From contig JBQDFP010000001.1 in NCBI GenBank assembly GCA_052085365.1, positions 62,001 through 126,000 on the forward strand: a stretch of DNA of 64,000 nucleotides, written 5' to 3'. This document shows positions 61,922 to 64,000 of this stretch, piece after piece; within the stretch, counting starts at the first letter, position 1, and each line of letters opens with the position of its first letter. Source of the stretch: Canibacter sp052085365 (lineage in GTDB: Bacteria; Actinomycetota; Actinomycetes; Actinomycetales; Microbacteriaceae). The position numbers and the translations under genes are program-made. The notes beneath the pieces are model-generated. The model made no database searches, had not been told where the DNA came from, and saw only the letters and a program-made list of their open reading frames with translations.

Positions 61922-62404
61922 ATGACTCATGTGGCAAGGAAAAAGCGTCTCTTTGTGGCATCGCTTGGAGTATTACTCCTCGGGTCGCTCATGTCGGGCT
62001 GTGCCCCAGAGCCAAATGAGGTGCCGGAAGACCATGCGCAGGACGATCCTGGGTCCTCCTGGTCTGAAATCACGCCGGAGGAAGAAAAAGTTACAACACT
62101 TCCAGATTCGTTTCCGAGTGATGAAATTAAACTTCCTGATGACATCAAAATCGATAACGCGGGCACCCGAGGTGAGTCAACCTGGTTTGTCAGTCTACAA
62201 ACCGAGGATCTCGAGGCGGCAGCTAAACTGCGGGATCAAATTGCAAAAGATTCACAGTTCACTGTGGAGGGCGACGCAACTGAAGCAAGCGACGGCGGTG
62301 AACAGTTAAGTTATTTGAGCCCTCAATATTTCGTTGATACTTTGACGCAGAAAGATGGGGATTCAGCACTGCTCAATATCGATATTGATAGAGCCACAGG
62401 CTAA
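61922..62404 (+). CDS. Small lipoprotein of unknown function
   Basis: This 160-residue protein has a basic start and hydrophobic core ending in LMSGC, a lipobox, so it is likely anchored to the outer face of the membrane. The mature part is acidic with an unknown fold. ATG 61922 has GGAAG four bases upstream; TATGAT-like bases upstream suggest its own promoter. It is 42 bases after the small gene. Confidence 0.78.
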   Translation: MTHVARKKRLFVASLGVLLLGSLMSGCAPEPNEVPEDHAQDDPGSSWSEITPEEEKVTTLPDSFPSDEIKLPDDIKIDNAGTRGESTWFVSLQTEDLEAAAKLRDQIAKDSQFTVEGDATEASDGGEQLSYLSPQYFVDTLTQKDGDSALLNIDIDRATG

Positions 62405-62446
62405 CCCTCCTGGTCTGGGTATACGCCTCTCACTGGGAGGCAGGGT
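62404..62446. terminator. Weak hairpins between the lipoprotein and clpX
   Basis: GCCTC (62425-62429) can pair with GAGGC (62437-62441), and ACCCT (62404-62408) with AGGGT (62442-62446). The two genes are convergent here, so a two-sided terminator is expected; the match is modest. Confidence 0.4.
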
Positions 62447-62459
62447 CCGGGCTTTAGGG

Positions 62460-63737
62460 CTACGCGGTTTGTGAGTCCCTGTGAGAGGTTGCTCGGAGGA
62501 TCCGTGGTTCACCTTCACCTGTCACAGCTTCACGCGTCACGATCACTTTCACCACATCGTCTTCAGACGGTGCATGGAACATAACCGGACCCAGGACATT
62601 CTCCAGAATTGAGCGCAGTCCTCGCGCCCCTGTCTTGCGTGCAACCGCTTGTTCTGCAACTGCTTCCAGCGCTTCGGCATCGAACTCCAAGTCGATACCA
62701 TCAATCTCGAACATTCGCTGGTATTGCTTGACGAGAGCGTTGCGCGGCTCCGTCAGAATCCGGATGAGAGATTCCGTGTCCAAAGCATCTACAGTAGCAA
62801 CAACTGGAAGACGCCCAATGAACTCTGGGATTAAGCCAAACTTATGCAAGTCCTCTGGCTCGACCTTGCTGAAAATGTTGGTATCTTCATCCTTGTTCGT
62901 AATAGCTGCGCCGAAGCCAATCCCTCCGCGCCCGAGCCGAGCTGAAATGATTTCTTCAAGGCCAGCAAACGCACCAGCGACAATAAACAGGATCTTGGTG
63001 GTATCAAGCTGGATAAATTCTTGATTGGGGTGTTTGCGTCCGCCCTGCGGTGGGATGGACGCAACGGTACCTTCGAGAATTTTTAGGAGTGCCTGTTGCA
63101 CACCTTCGCCTGACACATCGCGCGTGATCGACGGATTTTCCGCCTTTCGCGAGATCTTGTCAATCTCATCGATATAGATGATGCCAGTCTCGGCGCGCTG
63201 GACATCAAAGTCTGCCTCTTGGAGAAGCTTCAGAAGAATGTTTTCAACGTCCTCACCGACATAACCAGCCTCTGTTAATGCGGTCGCATCAGCGACGGCA
63301 AATGGGACACCAAGCTGACGGGCAAGTGATTGGGCAAGATACGTCTTACCTACACCGGTAGGACCAACTAGCAGCACGTTTGATTTAGAAAGCTCAACCT
63401 GCTGTTCAGCTTTCTCTGCAGCAGTCAACTCTTGCTCAGCCTGAACACGTTTGTAGTGGTTATATACCGCAACAGAAAGTGCTTGTTTTGCCCTGTCTTG
63501 TCCGATAACGAATTCGTCAAGGAAGGCGGCCGTCTCGCGCGGCTTGGTCAGAGTGAAACCTGCGGCAGGAGATTCCTCAGTTTCAGCCATTCGCTCTTGA
63601 ATGATCTCGTTACACAGACCAACACACTCGTCACAGATATAAATCTGTGGACCAGCGATCAGCTGCTGCACTTGCTTCTGCGTCTTACTGCAGAAAGAGC
63701 ACTTGATGAGTTCGCTTGAGTCACTCATCTTTGCCAT
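62460..63737 (-). CDS. clpX: ATP-dependent Clp protease ATP-binding subunit ClpX
   Basis: ClpX unfolds substrates and feeds them to ClpP. The 425-residue protein has the N-terminal zinc-binding domain (CSFCSKTQKQV...CDECVGLC, two CXXC pairs), Walker A GPTGVGKTYLAQ, Walker B IIYIDEIDKI, and the arginine/sensor regions ending LRSILE and GEGVQQALL pore area. ATG 63737 has GGAGG six bases upstream. It follows clpP in the same direction. Confidence 0.97.
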   Translation of the reverse strand: MAKMSDSSELIKCSFCSKTQKQVQQLIAGPQIYICDECVGLCNEIIQERMAETEESPAAGFTLTKPRETAAFLDEFVIGQDRAKQALSVAVYNHYKRVQAEQELTAAEKAEQQVELSKSNVLLVGPTGVGKTYLAQSLARQLGVPFAVADATALTEAGYVGEDVENILLKLLQEADFDVQRAETGIIYIDEIDKISRKAENPSITRDVSGEGVQQALLKILEGTVASIPPQGGRKHPNQEFIQLDTTKILFIVAGAFAGLEEIISARLGRGGIGFGAAITNKDEDTNIFSKVEPEDLHKFGLIPEFIGRLPVVATVDALDTESLIRILTEPRNALVKQYQRMFEIDGIDLEFDAEALEAVAEQAVARKTGARGLRSILENVLGPVMFHAPSEDDVVKVIVTREAVTGEGEPRILRATSHRDSQTA

Positions 63738-63860
63738 GCGGAGCCTCCAGTCTGTGTCGACAACTACTCATACGAGCCTAACCGGGACCACCGACATTTA
63801 TTGAACCGGCACGCCGTTGCGTTCACCCGCATGTCATTGGCTTTGTTCTCCCAAGAAATA

Positions 63861-63889
63861 CCTGTGCCGGGCTTGCGGCCCGGCACAGG
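63861..63889 (-). terminator. Terminator between clpP and clpX
   Basis: CCTGTGCCGGGC (63861-63872) pairs perfectly with GCCCGGCACAGG (63878-63889) over a TTGCG loop; on the minus strand TATTTCTTGG follows. Confidence 0.88.
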
Positions 63890-63911
63890 ATCTACTGCAT
63901 GTCTACGGGAG

Positions 63912-64000
63912 CTACTTTTGAACCTTACGGCTCGTGAGCACCTGATCTATCAGACCATATTCTTGTGCCTCAGCAGCACTCAAAATCTTGTCACGATCGA
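63912..64000 (-). CDS. clpP: ClpP protease, C-terminal end (gene cut by window edge)
   Basis: The last 28 codons of a leftward gene remain: DRDKILSAAEAQEYGLIDQV (then LTSRKVQK and a TAG stop at 63912-63914). This is the ClpP C-terminus. Position before clpX supports it; the catalytic Ser and His lie outside the window, so which ClpP paralogue it is cannot be told. Confidence 0.9.
   Translation of the reverse strand, partial: DRDKILSAAEAQEYGLIDQVLTSRKVQK

Noticed and set aside
1..64000. Defence system, CRISPR, prophage, transposon, tRNA or rRNA gene
   Set aside because: No repeat arrays, integrase, transposase, structural phage gene or cloverleaf pattern was found; the window looks like conserved core chromosome.

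Overview
The window is a chromosome segment of a Gram-positive actinobacterium. Its gene content and order point to the family Microbacteriaceae: an actinobacterial bcc-type respiratory cluster, RbpA, OpcA, WhiA, DUF3099 and DUF4233 proteins, a transcribed uvrB-uvrA-uvrC-rapZ-whiA block, and an actinobacterial isoleucine T-box. By eye the base composition is close to half G+C, which is low for that family, so a reduced or low-GC lineage is plausible; I cannot name the genus. No phage, integrase, transposase, CRISPR array, rRNA or tRNA gene was seen. Genes are densely packed, with many 4-base start/stop overlaps.

Layout. 1-916: end of an acetyltransferase and a gene-poor stretch. 917-5106: respiratory cluster transcribed leftward (ctaE, qcrC, qcrA, qcrB). 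5349-6407: trpD. 6653-9121: phosphatase, rRNA methyltransferase and hydrolase in one leftward operon. 9252-13640: an exonuclease, ribosomal protein L31 type B, and ABC transporter genes. 13723-16654: serB, fabG, DUF3099, a small Cys protein and SURF1. 16669-22480: an ABC-F ATPase and the SUF iron-sulfur cluster operon. 22766-24772: heme A and heme O synthases (ctaA, ctaB), convergent. 25006-33252: pentose phosphate operon tkt-tal-pgi-zwf-opcA-pgl. 33307-37804: rbpA, secG and the lower-glycolysis operon gap-pgk-tpiA, then sodA. 37887-46814: whiA, rapZ, uvrC, uvrA, uvrB. 46917-52908: ndk, DUF4233, folC and ileS with a T-box leader. 53146-58227: an oligopeptide/nickel-type ABC importer with a divergent TetR regulator. 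58351-64000: tetR, valS, two small genes, clpX, and the 3' end of clpP.

The genes fit together in blocks. The cytochrome bc complex, oxidase subunit III, SURF1 and heme A/O synthesis serve the terminal branch of aerobic respiration. The SUF operon supplies iron-sulfur clusters, including for the Rieske protein QcrA. Tkt to Pgl run the oxidative and non-oxidative pentose phosphate pathway, with OpcA as the G6PDH partner, next to Gap/Pgk/TpiA. UvrABC form one nucleotide excision repair cluster. Regulation visible in the DNA includes an ultrashort stem I Ile T-box upstream of ileS, a hairpin leader before rpmE2, a terminator-like hairpin in the valS leader, a candidate TetR operator, and a repeated leaderless promoter geometry (TAnnnT, seven bases, ATG) at five genes. 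There is no clear defence or biosynthetic island; the most interesting signals are regulatory.
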